Shown one piece after another: positions 6,609-6,845 of a DNA stretch of 6,845 nucleotides. The notes under the pieces are model-generated. The model searched no databases. It was not told where the DNA came from and was given only the letters and a program-made list of their open reading frames with translations. Position numbers and translations under genes: made by a program. Origin of the DNA: an uncultured Muribaculaceae bacterium (GTDB taxonomy: Bacteria; Bacteroidota; Bacteroidia; Bacteroidales; Muribaculaceae); the NCBI GenBank assembly GCA_934590135.1, contig CAKTOT010000109.1, positions 1 to 6,845 on the forward strand, written 5' to 3'. Numbering within the stretch: the stretch's first letter is position 1; every line of letters starts with the position of its first letter.

Positions 6609-6652
6609 CTCCGCCGTATGATCTGTCAATCATACGGCGGAGAATTCTTTTT
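6609..6652 (+). terminator. Strong intrinsic terminator after the LRR gene
   Basis: A perfect 14-bp stem (6609-6622 with 6629-6642; left arm begins CTCCGCCG) closes a 6-base loop and is followed by TTCTTTTT (6645-6652). It begins 28 bases after the stop codon at 6580. The T-tract lies only on the plus-strand side. Confidence 0.92.
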
Positions 6653-6679
6653 GTACATAAGATTGTGCCTGTAGAATGA

Positions 6680-6711
6680 TTTGTACGCACCGAAAAAAAT
6701 CGTTAACTTTA
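6680..6711 (+). promoter_or_regulatory. Predicted promoter of the DUF4286 gene
   Basis: TTTG (6680-6683), a 20-base spacer, then TAACTTTA (6704-6711), one base away from TAnnTTTG. The start would be near 6718, giving a leader of about 57 bases to the ATG at 6775. It sits just beyond the preceding terminator. Confidence 0.65.
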
Positions 6712-6724
6712 CAGCGAGAGATGT

Positions 6725-6743
6725 GCCGCGCCCATTGCGTGGC
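6725..6743 (+). repeat. Hairpin in the predicted DUF4286 leader
   Basis: GCCGCGC (6725-6731) pairs with GCGTGGC (6737-6743), with one G-U pair, around the 5-base loop CCATT. It lies near the 5' end of the predicted transcript, 31 bases before the ATG, and no T-tract follows. It could stabilise the mRNA or tune expression. Confidence 0.45.
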
Positions 6744-6774
6744 TTCAAAAGAATAGAATAGATAAACATACATT

Positions 6775-6845
6775 ATGTATATACTCAATACCACATTTCA
6801 TGTAGACAATACAGTGCGTCAGGACTTTTTGGACTGGGCACGTAA
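6775..6845 (+). CDS. DUF4286 family protein, N-terminal fragment cut by the window edge
   Basis: Only the first 23 codons are inside the window, reading MYILNTTFHVDNTVRQ then DFLDWAR. This matches the start I recall for DUF4286 proteins, small proteins of about 100 residues found across Bacteroidetes (a short beta strand MYI-NTT-HV followed by an amphipathic helix with a W near residue 21). The function of the family is unknown; the fold hints at an alpha-beta (ferredoxin-like) domain, but that is inference. The frame stays open to the edge, and a good promoter and leader lie upstream, which support a real gene. No Shine-Dalgarno is visible, as is usual in this phylum. Confidence 0.75.
   Translation, partial: MYILNTTFHVDNTVRQDFLDWAR

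Overview
The window looks like a chromosomal segment from a Bacteroidota organism, most likely a gut Bacteroidales (Muribaculaceae-like). The evidence is the DnaA type, a secreted BspA-like leucine-rich-repeat protein, the start of a DUF4286 protein, weak or absent Shine-Dalgarno sequences, and several promoters that fit the Bacteroidetes TTTG / TAnnTTTG consensus. The genus assignment is inference. Nothing here looks like phage, an insertion sequence, CRISPR or integrated mobile DNA.

Layout. The left half is read on the minus strand. From right to left it carries dnaA (2504-3889), a divergent ThiE/TenI-like protein (1766-2365), a multi-pass membrane protein of the LPG-synthase/flippase-like family (643-1692), and the N-terminal 193 residues of kdsB, cut by the window edge (1-579). 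dnaA ends in a strong intrinsic terminator (2426-2449). The T-tract of that terminator overlaps the -33 box of a consensus promoter for the next three genes. Those three have short gaps and no terminator between them, so they probably form one transcript, with kdsB (LPS inner-core Kdo activation) last.

The right half is read on the plus strand. It carries a family 2 glycosyltransferase (4159-4926), a 385-base gene-free stretch, a secreted LRR_5/BspA-like protein (5312-6580) with a very strong terminator (6609-6652), and the first 23 codons of a DUF4286 protein (from 6775). dnaA and the glycosyltransferase are divergent. Their shared 269-base spacer holds a promoter on each strand and three structured elements: a hairpin-rich dnaA leader and two 7-bp-arm inverted repeats, each touching a -33 box.

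Function. dnaA initiates replication. KdsB, the glycosyltransferase and possibly the flippase-like protein point to cell-envelope glycan or LPS synthesis. The LRR protein is probably exported to the surface or periplasm. I found no clear new multi-gene system. The most unusual items are the ThiE-like protein with its canonical substrate residues replaced, the compact terminator-promoter overlap behind dnaA, and the structured divergent dnaA promoter region.
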